A stretch of 64,000 nucleotides of DNA. It comes from an uncultured Pelagibacteraceae bacterium. GTDB lineage: Bacteria > Pseudomonadota > Alphaproteobacteria > Pelagibacterales > Pelagibacteraceae. The stretch spans positions 62,001-126,000 of the forward strand of contig CACPEZ010000003.1 in assembly GCA_902633125.1 (NCBI GenBank), given 5' to 3'. The notes beneath the pieces were generated by a model. The model saw nothing but the letters and a program-made list of their open reading frames with translations. It searched no databases and was not told the origin of the DNA. This document shows, in pieces, positions 43,220 to 52,108 of this stretch (the stretch's first letter is position 1; every line of letters starts with the position of its first letter). The position numbers and the translations under genes were made by a program.

Positions 43220-44074
43220 ATGAAAGTTGGATTTATAGGTGTTGGATGGATGGGATTTGGTATCGCAAATAACATTCTTAAAAATAATCATGAGTTATTT
43301 GTAATTGCCAACAAGAACAGAAAGCCAATTGATAGAATAGTTAAAGAGGGTGCAAAAGAAGTTAAATCTTATGAAGAACTTTGTAATAGTGGATTAGATG
43401 CTTTGTTTTTATGCGTAACGAACTCTCCTATAGCACACGAAATTGGAAAAAAAATAGTTTCATTGCTGACTGATAAAACAATCATAATTGATATTACTAC
43501 TCATAATCAAAATGGATCTGTTGAAATGGAGCAAATATTAAATGCAAATAATATTCCTTATCTAGAGTGCCCTGTTATGGGAGGTCCTGTTCAAGCAGAA
43601 GAAGGAATATTGGGTGGAATTGTTGGCGGATCTGATGAAAATTTAAAAAGATCAGAAGAACTTTTAAAATGTTTTTGTAAAAATTATTATCATTTTGGAG
43701 GGATTGGAAATGGTGCGAAAACAAAATTATTAAATAATTTTCTATCTTTAGGAACAGCAACTTATGTAATTGAATTAATAAAAGCTGCAAAAAAATTAGA
43801 TATAGATTTAGATAAACTTTATAAGGTAGCCCAATTAGGCTCGGGTAATTCTAATGCTTTAAAAAGGATTTTTGATAAGGTTTTAGAAGATGATTACACA
43901 GGTTTTAAGTTTACAGCAACTAATACACTAAAAGATTTAACGTATATAACAGACTTATTAAAAGGTATGGATAACGCGGAAAAATTATCTGATTTATCAA
44001 AATCATTTTATAAAAAAGCTGTTGATGATGGTGATGGTGAACTTTTTATAAGTGAATTAATAAAGAAAAATTAA
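43220..44074 (+). CDS. Beta-hydroxyacid dehydrogenase (3-hydroxyisobutyrate / tartronate semialdehyde reductase family)
   Basis: 284 residues. NAD-binding GFIGVGWMGFGIANNILK; substrate-binding loop ECPVMGGPVQAEEGILGGIV; catalytic lysine region GIGNGAKTKLLNNFL (likely K169); and a C-terminal helical domain. Family members reduce or oxidise beta-hydroxyacids such as tartronate semialdehyde or 3-hydroxyisobutyrate; the exact substrate is open. It starts 28 bases after the phosphatase gene and its stop overlaps the convergent small membrane-protein gene. Confidence 0.9.
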   Translation: MKVGFIGVGWMGFGIANNILKNNHELFVIANKNRKPIDRIVKEGAKEVKSYEELCNSGLDALFLCVTNSPIAHEIGKKIVSLLTDKTIIIDITTHNQNGSVEMEQILNANNIPYLECPVMGGPVQAEEGILGGIVGGSDENLKRSEELLKCFCKNYYHFGGIGNGAKTKLLNNFLSLGTATYVIELIKAAKKLDIDLDKLYKVAQLGSGNSNALKRIFDKVLEDDYTGFKFTATNTLKDLTYITDLLKGMDNAEKLSDLSKSFYKKAVDDGDGELFISELIKKN

Positions 44075-44250
44075 TCTTTTTTTTCTTCTTTTTCTTTTTC
44101 AGCAAAGAATAAAGCAATAGCAAATAAAGTTGTCCATGCAATTCCTAATAAAGCTTTTGGACTAGTTTCAGCACTCCATATATCTAAAAAGATTGCACCT
44201 AATGCAAGACCGACGAGATAAATAACAATTGCAATATTTGTTTTGCTCAT
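44071..44250 (-). CDS. Small two-pass membrane protein (59 aa)
   Basis: A 59-codon ATG frame convergent with the dehydrogenase gene, overlapping it by four bases. Two hydrophobic segments (NIAIVIYLVGLALGAIFL and ALLGIAWTTLFAIALFFA) are joined by a short polar turn (DIWSAETSPK), and the C-terminus is a charged EKEKEEKKD tail. The composition strongly suggests a genuine hairpin membrane protein. No family is recognised. Confidence 0.6.
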   Translation of the reverse strand: MSKTNIAIVIYLVGLALGAIFLDIWSAETSPKALLGIAWTTLFAIALFFAEKEKEEKKD

Positions 44251-44285
44251 ATCAATTAAGCTAATGTTTTACACTATTATTCTAA

Positions 44286-44314
44286 TTGGACAATTATAAA
44301 CAATCATATATAAA
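44286..44314 (+). promoter_or_regulatory. Probable sigma-70-type promoter for tRNA-Leu (and tig)
   Basis: TTGGAC (44286-44291) and TATAAA (44309-44314) are separated by 17 bases, close to the -35/-10 consensus. Transcription would start near 44321, a few bases before the tRNA 5' end. Confidence 0.6.
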
Positions 44315-44327
44315 GCACCAATAATTT

Positions 44328-44412
44328 GGGCGAGTGGCGGAATTGGTAGACGCGTTGGTCTTAGGAACCAATAGTGCAAACTGTGAAGGTTCGAGTCCTT
44401 TCTCGCCTACCA
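44328..44412 (+). tRNA. tRNA-Leu (anticodon TAG)
   Basis: 85 bases including an encoded CCA. The acceptor stem GGGCGAG pairs with CTCGCCT (first pair G-T), followed by discriminator A and CCA. The D-arm contains AATTGGTAGACG. The anticodon stem-loop TTGGT-CTTAGGA-ACCAA places TAG at 44362-44364. A long variable arm (TAGTGCAAACTGTG) marks a class II tRNA, and the T-arm has GGTTCGAGTCC. The trigger-factor ATG follows only six bases after the CCA. Confidence 0.97.
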
Positions 44413-44418
44413 TATTTT

Positions 44419-45888
44419 ATGAAAGTAACAGTAGAAAATAAAAAAGGTTTGGAAAAAGATATAAAGGTTTTTATCGATAAAAAAACTATATCTGGATATC
44501 TCGAAGAAAAATACGAAGAGATTAAAAAAGATGTCGTTTTAAAAGGATTTAGACCAGGTAAAGTACCAACCGAAATTTTAAAAAGACAATTTGGAAAAGC
44601 AGTCTATGGAGAAGTAATAGATAAAGTATTGAAAGATACTACTACTAAAGCTCTTGAAGATAATAAAATTAAACCAGCAGGTCAGCCTAAGATTGATTTA
44701 AAATCATTTGGTGAAGGAAAAGATCTTGAATACACAATTTCTGTAACAGAATTACCTAATGTTGAAGTTGGATCATTAAAAGATTTAAAAGTAGACGAGT
44801 ACGTTGTTAAAATCGATCCTAAAGAAACAGACAAAAGAATTGATCAAATAGCAAAAACACAAAAAAACTTTAAAGATGCTGAAGAAAGTTATGCAGCTAA
44901 AGTGGGTGATTTAGTTGTTTTTGATTATAAGGCAACAGTTGATGGTAAAGATTTTAAGGGAAATGAAGGAAAAAATACTCAATTAGAACTTGGAAAAGAT
45001 TTATTTATTAAAGGGTTTGATAAGCAATTAGAAGGTGTCAAAAATAAAGAAGATAAAAAAGTAGAAGTTAAACTACCAGAAAACTTTCCAGAAAAAGAAG
45101 TGGCCAATAAATCTGCAGTGTTTAATTGTAAAATTACAGCAGTAAAAAAACCAGAAGAAACAAAAATTGATGATAACTTTGCAAAAAACTTAGGAGCAAA
45201 AGACTTAAATAATTTAAAAGAATTAATATCTAAACAAATCAATGATGAATTTAAAAATTCATTAGAAATGATTTCAAAAAAACAAATTCTTGAACAAATT
45301 GAAAAACAAAAACTCGATCAGTTACCAGCAAATCTAATTGAACAAGAAGTAAATATATTAGCCCAAGGTATGAAGGAAGAAGAGAAGAAAAAAAATATGA
45401 AATACTTTGAGGAACAAGCCAAAAAAAGAATTAAAACTGGTTTAATATTGAATGCATTTGGTGAAAAAAATAAAATTAAAGTTTCTCAAGAAGAGCTAAA
45501 TGCAGAAATACAAAAGCAGTTTAGAATGATGCCTGGACAAGAAAAAATGGTTAAAGAATATTATGAGAAAAATCCAGGGGCTATAGAGAGTTTAAGAGGT
45601 TCTATTTATGAAGAAAAAATAATAGGTGAACTAAAAAAAATTGCAAAAGTAAATAAAAAGGAAATCAGTAAAGAAGAAGCTGAAAAAATATTAAAAGAAG
45701 AGAATGAAAAAAATCTAAAAGAGCAAGAGAAATTAGCAAAACTATCTCAAGATTCAGATGATAAAGTAAAAGAGAAAAAAGAAGTTAAGTCAGAAGATAA
45801 AAAAGAAAAGAAAACAGCTAAACCAAATAAAGCTCCAAAAAAAGTAGCAAAAAAAACTAAATCGACAAAAAAAGTTAGCAAAAAGTAA
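44419..45888 (+). CDS. tig: Trigger factor, ribosome-associated chaperone and peptidyl-prolyl isomerase
   Basis: 489 residues. Binds nascent chains at the ribosome exit. The N-terminal ribosome-binding signature is LKGFRPGKVPTEIL; the FKBP-type PPIase domain lies at about 155-240 (GDLVVFDYKATVDGKDFKG, FIKGFDKQLEGV); a helical chaperone domain follows. The C-terminus carries an extra ~70-residue Lys/Glu-rich tail (KEKKEVKSEDKKEKKTAK and onward) beyond the usual ~430-residue length. I chose ATG 44419; an in-frame ATG at 44374 lies inside the tRNA and is rejected. The tig-clpP-clpX-lon order is the common bacterial one. Confidence 0.96.
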   Translation: MKVTVENKKGLEKDIKVFIDKKTISGYLEEKYEEIKKDVVLKGFRPGKVPTEILKRQFGKAVYGEVIDKVLKDTTTKALEDNKIKPAGQPKIDLKSFGEGKDLEYTISVTELPNVEVGSLKDLKVDEYVVKIDPKETDKRIDQIAKTQKNFKDAEESYAAKVGDLVVFDYKATVDGKDFKGNEGKNTQLELGKDLFIKGFDKQLEGVKNKEDKKVEVKLPENFPEKEVANKSAVFNCKITAVKKPEETKIDDNFAKNLGAKDLNNLKELISKQINDEFKNSLEMISKKQILEQIEKQKLDQLPANLIEQEVNILAQGMKEEEKKKNMKYFEEQAKKRIKTGLILNAFGEKNKIKVSQEELNAEIQKQFRMMPGQEKMVKEYYEKNPGAIESLRGSIYEEKIIGELKKIAKVNKKEISKEEAEKILKEENEKNLKEQEKLAKLSQDSDDKVKEKKEVKSEDKKEKKTAKPNKAPKKVAKKTKSTKKVSKK

Positions 45889-45919
45889 TCACAAGTTGTA
45901 TAAGTAAATCGAATCACTT

Positions 45920-46531
45920 ATGACAACAAAAATTCCAGAACATCTAAGTACTTTAATCCCAATGGTTGTTGAGCAATCAAGCCGTGGTGAAAGAGCTTAT
46001 GATATTTATTCAAGATTATTAAAAGAGAGAATTGTTTTCGTCGTTGGACCAATTAATGATGCAGTTGCATCTTTAGTTACTGCTCAATTATTATTTTTAG
46101 AGTCTGAAGATCCAAAAAAAGAAATTTCTTTATACATTAATAGTCCAGGTGGATTGGTTACAGCAGGTTTAGGAATTTATGATACGATGCAATATATCAA
46201 ACCTGAAGTTAGCACATTGTGTATTGGTCAAGCTGCAAGCATGGGATCATTTTTATTGGCTGCAGGATCTAAAGGAAAAAGATTATCACTACCAAATTCA
46301 AGAATAATGGTTCATCAACCATCTGCGGGTTTTCAAGGTCAAGCAACTGATATAGAAATTCATGCTAATGAGGTTATGTCTTTGAAAAAAAGATTAAACG
46401 AAATTTATTCTAAACACACAGGTAAGTCAGTTGATCAAATCAAAGAAGCTTTGGAGAGAGACAATTTCATGACTCCTGATAACGCGAAAGATTTTGGTTT
46501 GATCGATAAAGTAGTAGAAAAAAGAGATTAA
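45920..46531 (+). CDS. clpP: ATP-dependent Clp protease proteolytic subunit ClpP
   Basis: 203 residues, normal length. Catalytic Ser S107 in [16 protein letters not shown] and His H132 in [15 protein letters not shown]; the third residue is the conserved Asp in the region after ERDNFM. Strands [20 protein letters not shown] are typical. It forms the tetradecameric peptidase that works with ClpX, encoded 89 bases downstream. It starts 31 bases after tig. Confidence 0.98.
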   Translation: MTTKIPEHLSTLIPMVVEQSSRGERAYDIYSRLLKERIVFVVGPINDAVASLVTAQLLFLESEDPKKEISLYINSPGGLVTAGLGIYDTMQYIKPEVSTLCIGQAASMGSFLLAAGSKGKRLSLPNSRIMVHQPSAGFQGQATDIEIHANEVMSLKKRLNEIYSKHTGKSVDQIKEALERDNFMTPDNAKDFGLIDKVVEKRD

Positions 46532-46620
46532 ACAACAATATATAGTTTATTCACAACCTATACTTGATTAAGAAGTAATCTTTGTAATAAAGTATTCAAA
46601 TTGATTCGTTATAAAAAAAT

Positions 46621-47883
46621 ATGAGCAACAATAATAAAAATATTCTTTACTGTTCTTTCTGCGGAAAGAGCCAACACGAGGTTAGAAAATTAATTGCTGG
46701 CCCAACTGTTTTTATTTGTGATGAGTGTGTTGAGTTATGCATGGATATCATCAAAGAAGAAAGCAAAGATACTTTTGTAAAACATCATGATGGATTACCA
46801 TCACCAAAAGAGATTTGTGCTGTTCTAGATGATTATGTAATCGGACAAGATCATGCAAAAAAAGTTTTATCAGTTGCGGTTCACAATCATTACAAAAGAT
46901 TAAATTACGAAAATAAAACTAGCAAAAATGTAGAACTTTCAAAATCAAATATTTTGTTAGTAGGGCCAACTGGATGTGGAAAAACACTATTGGCACAAAC
47001 ATTAGCAAGAATTTTAGATGTGCCGTTTACAATGGCAGATGCAACTACATTAACAGAAGCTGGATATGTTGGTGAAGATGTAGAAAATATTATATTAAAA
47101 TTATTACAAGCAGCAGATTATAATGTTGAAAAAGCTCAGCGAGGAATTGTATATATTGATGAGGTAGACAAAATTAGTAGAAAATCAGAAAATCCATCAA
47201 TTACAAGAGATGTTTCTGGTGAAGGTGTACAACAAGCTTTATTAAAAATAATGGAAGGCACAGTTGCTAGCGTACCTCCTCAAGGTGGTAGAAAACATCC
47301 GCAACAAGAATTCTTACAAGTAGATACCACTAATATTTTATTTATATGTGGTGGAGCTTTTGCTGGACTAGATAAAATAATTTCACAAAGGGACAAAGGT
47401 TCATCTATTGGTTTTGGTGCCGAAGTTAAAAGTTTAGAGGATAAAAAAGTTGGCGAGTGGATGAAGAACCTTGAGCCAGAAGACTTATTAAAATATGGAC
47501 TGATACCAGAATTTATAGGAAGATTACCTATAACAGCTACTTTAGATGATCTTGATGAGAAATCTTTAGTTAAAATTTTATTAGAGCCAAAAAATTCTCT
47601 TATCAAACAATACCAAGAACTATTTAAATTGGAGGGTGTTAAACTTACTTTTAAAGATCAATCAGTTAAAGACATTGCTAACAAGGCTATATCTAAAAAA
47701 ACTGGAGCAAGAGGACTTAGATCGATTCTAGAAAATATATTATTAAAAACAATGTTTGATCTACCAAGTCAAGATAACATTGAAGAAGTTATAATTGATT
47801 CTGGTGCGGCGAAAGGTATATCGGCACCCGTTATTGTTCATTCGAAGAACAAAACTAAAACTGATAAGACTTCAGCAGCATAA
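46621..47883 (+). CDS. clpX: ATP-dependent Clp protease ATP-binding subunit ClpX
   Basis: 420 residues. N-terminal C4 zinc finger ([23 protein letters not shown]) for adaptor and substrate binding, Walker [16 protein letters not shown], the pore-loop motif [19 protein letters not shown], Walker [11 protein letters not shown], and sensor region [14 protein letters not shown]. Unfoldase partner of ClpP. An 89-base gap after clpP may hold a separate promoter, but none is clear to me. Confidence 0.98.
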   Translation: MSNNNKNILYCSFCGKSQHEVRKLIAGPTVFICDECVELCMDIIKEESKDTFVKHHDGLPSPKEICAVLDDYVIGQDHAKKVLSVAVHNHYKRLNYENKTSKNVELSKSNILLVGPTGCGKTLLAQTLARILDVPFTMADATTLTEAGYVGEDVENIILKLLQAADYNVEKAQRGIVYIDEVDKISRKSENPSITRDVSGEGVQQALLKIMEGTVASVPPQGGRKHPQQEFLQVDTTNILFICGGAFAGLDKIISQRDKGSSIGFGAEVKSLEDKKVGEWMKNLEPEDLLKYGLIPEFIGRLPITATLDDLDEKSLVKILLEPKNSLIKQYQELFKLEGVKLTFKDQSVKDIANKAISKKTGARGLRSILENILLKTMFDLPSQDNIEEVIIDSGAAKGISAPVIVHSKNKTKTDKTSAA

Positions 47884-47945
47884 TTTCACGTTAATAAACC
47901 ATAATTTCCTATTGCATTATAAAATATAATATCCATATTTCACTG

Positions 47946-50333
47946 ATGGATATAAAAGTGACATTACCATTATTGCCATTAAGAGACATTGTAGTTTTTC
48001 CAAGTATGGTCATTCCTTTATTTGTTGGTAGAGATAAGTCCATCACAGCATTAAATGAAGTAATGAAAGGTGATAAGAAAATTGTTCTTGTCACTCAAAA
48101 AAATTCTGAAGTTGATGATCCTAAAAAAAATGATGTATTCACTTATGGATGTGAAAGTAATATTTTGCAATTACTAAAACTTCCTGATGGAACTGTTAAA
48201 GTATTAGTTGAAGGTACCAAGAGAGTTAAAATAGTTGATTTTAAAGATGATGAAAAGTTTATTAAATGTTCATTCGAGTATCAAAAAGATATTATCTCAA
48301 AAGAAGACGATCTGCTCCCATTAAGTTTAACTGCTATAAAAAGATTAGAAAAGCTTACTACAGTTAATAAAAAAATATCTTCCGAGACAATTAACAATAT
48401 TAAACAATTAAAAGATCCATCAAAAATTGCTGATAATATTATTTCACATATTAATGCTAGCATTTCAGAGAAACAGCAAATTTTTGAAACTTTAGATGTT
48501 AAGAAGAGATTAAATAGCGTCATTAAAATAATGGAAAATGAGGCAAGTATCATAGGTGTGGAGAAGAGAATTAGAGGAAGAGTTAAAACTCAAATGGAGA
48601 AAACTCAAAGAGAGTATTATTTAAATGAACAGTTAAAAGCTATTCAAAAAGAATTAGGTGAAATTGAAGATGGTAAGGATGAGACCACAAGCTTAAAAAA
48701 ATCAATTTTGAAGGCAAAGATGCCAAAAGAAGTTGAGAAGAAATGCATGTCTGAATTAAAAAAATTAAAAAATATGAGTCCAATGTCTGCCGAGGCAACT
48801 GTTGTAAGAAACTACCTAGATTGGATGATAGATTTACCATGGTTTAAAAAAGATAAAGTGGACATAGATTTAAACAAAGCTTTAAAAATTTTAGAAGAAG
48901 ATCATTTTGGATTAGAAAAAGTTAAAGAGAGAATTATAGAATTCTTAGCTGTACAAAAAAGAATGGATAAAATAAAAGGCCCTATTCTATGTTTAGTAGG
49001 TCCACCAGGTGTAGGAAAAACTTCTTTAGGTAAATCAATAGCTAAGGCAACTAATAGACAATTTGTAAGAATGTCTCTAGGTGGAGTAAGAGATGAAGCA
49101 GAGGTAAGAGGTCATAGAAGAACTTATATTGGTTCACTTCCTGGAAAAATTATTCAGATGATGAAAAAAGCAGGGACTAAAAATCCTTTATTTTTACTAG
49201 ATGAAATTGATAAAGTTGGAAACGATTATAGAGGCGATCCATCATCAGCTTTATTAGAGGCTTTGGACCCAGAACAAAATACAACATTTAACGATCATTA
49301 TCTTGAAGTTGATTATGATTTATCAGATGTAATGTTTGTAACAACAGCAAACACATTAAATATTCTTCCCCCACTTTTAGATAGAATGGAAGTAATAAGA
49401 ATTCCAGGATATACAGAAGACGAGAAGATTAATATTGCAAACAAATATCTACTTCCGAAGCAAATAAAAGATAACGGTGTAAAAGAAGGTGAAATGAAGT
49501 TAGCTGACGATACAATAAAAGAGATTATAAGAAGTTATACAAGAGAAAGTGGCGTTAGAAATTTAGAGAGAGAAATATCAAAAGTAACAAGAAAAGTTGT
49601 TAAAAAAGTTGTAAATAATGAAGAAAAGAGTGTCGAGGTTAATGAAAAAAATATACCTGACTTTCTTGGAATTAAGAAATTCAAATTTGGTGAACTAGAA
49701 GCAAAAGATAAAGTGGGAATAGTTATAGGTTTAGCTTGGACAGAGTTTGGGGGAGAGATATTAAAAGTGGAAACAGTTAATATGCCAGGCAAAGGTAGAA
49801 TGCAGATAACTGGTAAGTTAGGTGATGTAATGCAAGAATCTGTAAAAGCTGCAAAATCATATGTAAGATCAAAATGTTTAGAATTTGGAGTAACACCACC
49901 ACTATTTGAGAAAAAAGATTTTCACATACATGTACCTGAAGGTGCAACACCAAAAGATGGTCCTTCAGCAGGTATAGCTATGGTTACATCAATAGTATCC
50001 TCAATTACAAAAGTTCCAGTTAAAAGAGAAATAGCAATGACTGGTGAAGTAACAATCACAGGCCAGGTTTTACCAATTGGCGGATTAAAAGAAAAATTAT
50101 TAGCAGCTCATAGAGCTGGAGTTAAAAAAGTTTTGATACCTAAAGAGAATGAAAAAGATTTAGTTGATGTACCAAAAAAAGTGAAAGACGATATTGAAAT
50201 AGTACCAGTAGAAACTGCTGATGAAGTAATTAAAATAGCTTTAACTAAAGAATTGAAGCCTACTGAATGGACTGAAGTAGATAAATTAACTGAAACTAAA
50301 AAAGATGATAAATCTCAAGCTAGTATTCAGTAA
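47946..50333 (+). CDS. lon: ATP-dependent protease La (Lon)
   Basis: 795 residues. N-terminal substrate-binding domain (LPLLPLRDIVVFPSMVIPLF), AAA+ module with Walker A GPPGVGKTSLGKS and Walker B PLFLLDEIDKV, and C-terminal protease domain with catalytic Ser in PKDGPSAGIAM and Lys in GGLKEKLLAAHRAGVKKVLI. Degrades misfolded and regulatory proteins. It lies 62 bases after clpX and is followed by two tRNA genes. Confidence 0.98.
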   Translation: MDIKVTLPLLPLRDIVVFPSMVIPLFVGRDKSITALNEVMKGDKKIVLVTQKNSEVDDPKKNDVFTYGCESNILQLLKLPDGTVKVLVEGTKRVKIVDFKDDEKFIKCSFEYQKDIISKEDDLLPLSLTAIKRLEKLTTVNKKISSETINNIKQLKDPSKIADNIISHINASISEKQQIFETLDVKKRLNSVIKIMENEASIIGVEKRIRGRVKTQMEKTQREYYLNEQLKAIQKELGEIEDGKDETTSLKKSILKAKMPKEVEKKCMSELKKLKNMSPMSAEATVVRNYLDWMIDLPWFKKDKVDIDLNKALKILEEDHFGLEKVKERIIEFLAVQKRMDKIKGPILCLVGPPGVGKTSLGKSIAKATNRQFVRMSLGGVRDEAEVRGHRRTYIGSLPGKIIQMMKKAGTKNPLFLLDEIDKVGNDYRGDPSSALLEALDPEQNTTFNDHYLEVDYDLSDVMFVTTANTLNILPPLLDRMEVIRIPGYTEDEKINIANKYLLPKQIKDNGVKEGEMKLADDTIKEIIRSYTRESGVRNLEREISKVTRKVVKKVVNNEEKSVEVNEKNIPDFLGIKKFKFGELEAKDKVGIVIGLAWTEFGGEILKVETVNMPGKGRMQITGKLGDVMQESVKAAKSYVRSKCLEFGVTPPLFEKKDFHIHVPEGATPKDGPSAGIAMVTSIVSSITKVPVKREIAMTGEVTITGQVLPIGGLKEKLLAAHRAGVKKVLIPKENEKDLVDVPKKVKDDIEIVPVETADEVIKIALTKELKPTEWTEVDKLTETKKDDKSQASIQ

Positions 50334-50340
50334 TAAACAA

Positions 50341-50369
50341 TTTACATTATAATAACCTTGATGTATTAG
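50341..50369 (+). promoter_or_regulatory. Possible promoter for the tRNA-Val/tRNA-Asp pair
   Basis: TTTACA (50341-50346) and TATTAG (50364-50369) are spaced by 17 bases, with the tRNA-Val 5' end 12 bases further on. The fit to consensus is partial. Confidence 0.4.
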
Positions 50370-50380
50370 TACCATGTTTT

Positions 50381-50456
50381 GGGCGGTTAGCTCAGTTGGT
50401 AGAGCATCTCGTTTACACCGAGGGGGTCAAAGGTTCGAGTCCTTTACTGCCCACCA
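50381..50456 (+). tRNA. tRNA-Val (anticodon TAC)
   Basis: 76 bases with encoded CCA. Acceptor stem GGGCGGT/ACTGCCC, D-arm GCTCAGTTGGTAGAGC, anticodon stem TCTCG/CGAGG with loop TTTACAC (anticodon TAC at 50414-50416), and T-arm AAAGGTTCGAGTCCTTT. Only six bases separate it from tRNA-Asp, so the pair is one transcript. Confidence 0.97.
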
Positions 50457-50462
50457 GAACAA

Positions 50463-50539
50463 GGGGGTGTAGCTCAGTTGGTTAGAGCGATCGCCTGTCA
50501 CGCGATAGGTCGAGGGTTCGAGTCCCTTCACTCCCGCCA
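50463..50539 (+). tRNA. tRNA-Asp (anticodon GTC)
   Basis: 77 bases with encoded CCA. Acceptor stem GGGGGTG/CACTCCC (one G-T pair), discriminator G, D-arm GCTCAGTTGGTTAGAGC, anticodon stem ATCGC/GCGAT with loop CTGTCAC (GTC at 50497-50499), and T-arm GAGGGTTCGAGTCCCTT. The nuo operon begins 83 bases later. Confidence 0.97.
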
Positions 50540-50585
50540 TCAAATAAATGAATAAAATAGTGCCTTAAAATGTGACCTATCTGCT

Positions 50586-50604
50586 CTTTTAGTTGATCTA
50601 AAAG
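50586..50604 (+). other. Small hairpin/inverted repeat upstream of nuoA
   Basis: A perfect seven-base inverted repeat (CTTTTAG / CTAAAAG) with a TTGAT loop lies 18 bases before the nuoA ATG. It may be an operator half-site pair or an mRNA leader hairpin; no T-tract follows, so it is not a terminator. Confidence 0.45.
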
Positions 50605-50622
50605 GTGCTATATAGACTCATC

Positions 50623-50991
50623 ATGCTTGCGGAATTTTTAAAAGATTATTTGCCAATAATTGTATTTTTACTAGTTGCACTTTTATTAAGTGTAGCATTT
50701 GTGGCGGTCAATTATTTAGCATCTCCAAAAAACCCTGATCCAGAAAAATTATCAGCATACGAGTGTGGATTTGAACCATTTAATGACTCTAGAATGGAAT
50801 TTGATGTTAGATTTTATCTTGTTGCAATATTATTTATTATTTTTGATTTAGAAATCGCTTTTCTATTTCCTTGGGCAATATCTCTAGGCAAAATCGGAAT
50901 ATTCGGATTTACATCAATGATGATCTTCTTATTTATTCTTACTATTGGGTTTATTTATGAATGGAAAAAAGGAGCATTAGACTGGGAATAA
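50623..50991 (+). CDS. nuoA: NADH-quinone oxidoreductase subunit A
   Basis: 122 residues, three membrane segments. The subunit A signature is [17 protein letters not shown], then [20 protein letters not shown] with acidic residues in the second helix. A membrane-arm component near the quinone site. I chose ATG 50623 over the upstream in-frame GTG 50605 because it gives the usual N-terminus and leaves the hairpin in the leader. nuoB starts one base after the stop. Confidence 0.97.
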   Translation: MLAEFLKDYLPIIVFLLVALLLSVAFVAVNYLASPKNPDPEKLSAYECGFEPFNDSRMEFDVRFYLVAILFIIFDLEIAFLFPWAISLGKIGIFGFTSMMIFLFILTIGFIYEWKKGALDWE

Positions 50992-50992
50992 A

Positions 50993-51514
50993 ATGAATTT
51001 AGAAGAAAGAAAAAAAAATATTCCAGAAGAATTTAAACAATTAGCACAAGATTTTAGTGATAATGGTTTTATAACGACATCACTAGATAATCTAGTTAAC
51101 TGGGCTAGAACTGGATCATTACATTGGATGACTTTTGGTTTAGCATGTTGTGCAGTCGAAATGATGCAAACTTCAATGCCAAGATATGATTTAGAAAGAT
51201 TTGGTGCTGCACCTAGAGCTTCACCTAGACAATCAGATGTTATGATTGTTGCTGGAACACTTACAAACAAAATGGCTCCAGCACTAAGAAAAGTTTATGA
51301 CCAGATGCCAGAACCAAGATATGTAATTTCCATGGGAAGTTGTGCAAATGGTGGAGGATATTATCATTACTCTTATTCAGTAGTAAGAGGATGTGATCGT
51401 ATTGTACCAGTTGATGTATATGTTCCAGGGTGTCCTCCTTCTGCTGAAGCACTTTTATATGGGATAATGCAACTTCAAAAGAAAATCAGGAACAAAGGTT
51501 CTTTGGAAAGATAA
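50993..51514 (+). CDS. nuoB: NADH-quinone oxidoreductase subunit B
   Basis: 173 residues. Carries the terminal N2 [4Fe-4S] cluster: tandem Cys in [12 protein letters not shown], then [14 protein letters not shown] and [17 protein letters not shown]. Peripheral-arm subunit next to the quinone cavity. The length and motifs are normal. It is followed by nuoC after three bases. Confidence 0.98.
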   Translation: MNLEERKKNIPEEFKQLAQDFSDNGFITTSLDNLVNWARTGSLHWMTFGLACCAVEMMQTSMPRYDLERFGAAPRASPRQSDVMIVAGTLTNKMAPALRKVYDQMPEPRYVISMGSCANGGGYYHYSYSVVRGCDRIVPVDVYVPGCPPSAEALLYGIMQLQKKIRNKGSLER

Positions 51515-51517
51515 AAA

Positions 51518-52108
51518 ATGCAAAACATCCAGGATTTAGAAAAAATTTTGAATTCAGAACTAAATACAAAAATAAAAAGTTCTTTAATTAAGCATAATCA
51601 AATTTACCTAAAAATTGATGAAGCGAACTTAACAGAAGTTATTTTATTCTTAAAAACAAATTCAAAAACTAAATTTAGACAATTGATAGACATTACAGCT
51701 GTAGATTTTCCTGAAAATGAAATTAGATTTAAATTAGTTTATCTATTATTAAGTCATGAATTTAATCAAAGAATTATTATAGAGATAGATGTAAAGGAAA
51801 AAGAAATTGTTGGTTCAATAACATCTATATTTCCTGCAGCAAATTGGATGGAAAGGGAAGTATTTGACATGTATGGAATTGATTTTAAGGATCACCCGGA
51901 TTTGAGAAGAATACTTACAGATTATGGTTTTGAAGGACATCCATTAAGAAAAGATTTTCCTTTAACAGGTCATAATGAAGTTAGATACAGTCATGAAACT
52001 AAAAAAGTTATTTATGAACCAGTAAAATTAGAGCAAAATTATAGAAACTTTGATTATGAAAGTCCTTGGGAAGGAACCAATTATATAAAAGAACAAACTA
52101 AAGAATAA
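51518..52108 (+). CDS. nuoC: NADH-quinone oxidoreductase subunit C
   Basis: 196 residues, not fused to NuoD. The 30-kDa subunit signature is [19 protein letters not shown], followed by [21 protein letters not shown] structural peripheral-arm subunit. The stop codon shares one base with the nuoD start. Confidence 0.97.
   Translation: MQNIQDLEKILNSELNTKIKSSLIKHNQIYLKIDEANLTEVILFLKTNSKTKFRQLIDITAVDFPENEIRFKLVYLLLSHEFNQRIIIEIDVKEKEIVGSITSIFPAANWMEREVFDMYGIDFKDHPDLRRILTDYGFEGHPLRKDFPLTGHNEVRYSHETKKVIYEPVKLEQNYRNFDYESPWEGTNYIKEQTKE

Noticed and set aside
44374..44418. In-frame upstream ATG that would extend trigger factor by 15 residues
   Set aside because: It lies inside the tRNA-Leu gene and the extra residues do not resemble any trigger-factor N-terminus; the conserved start is at 44419.
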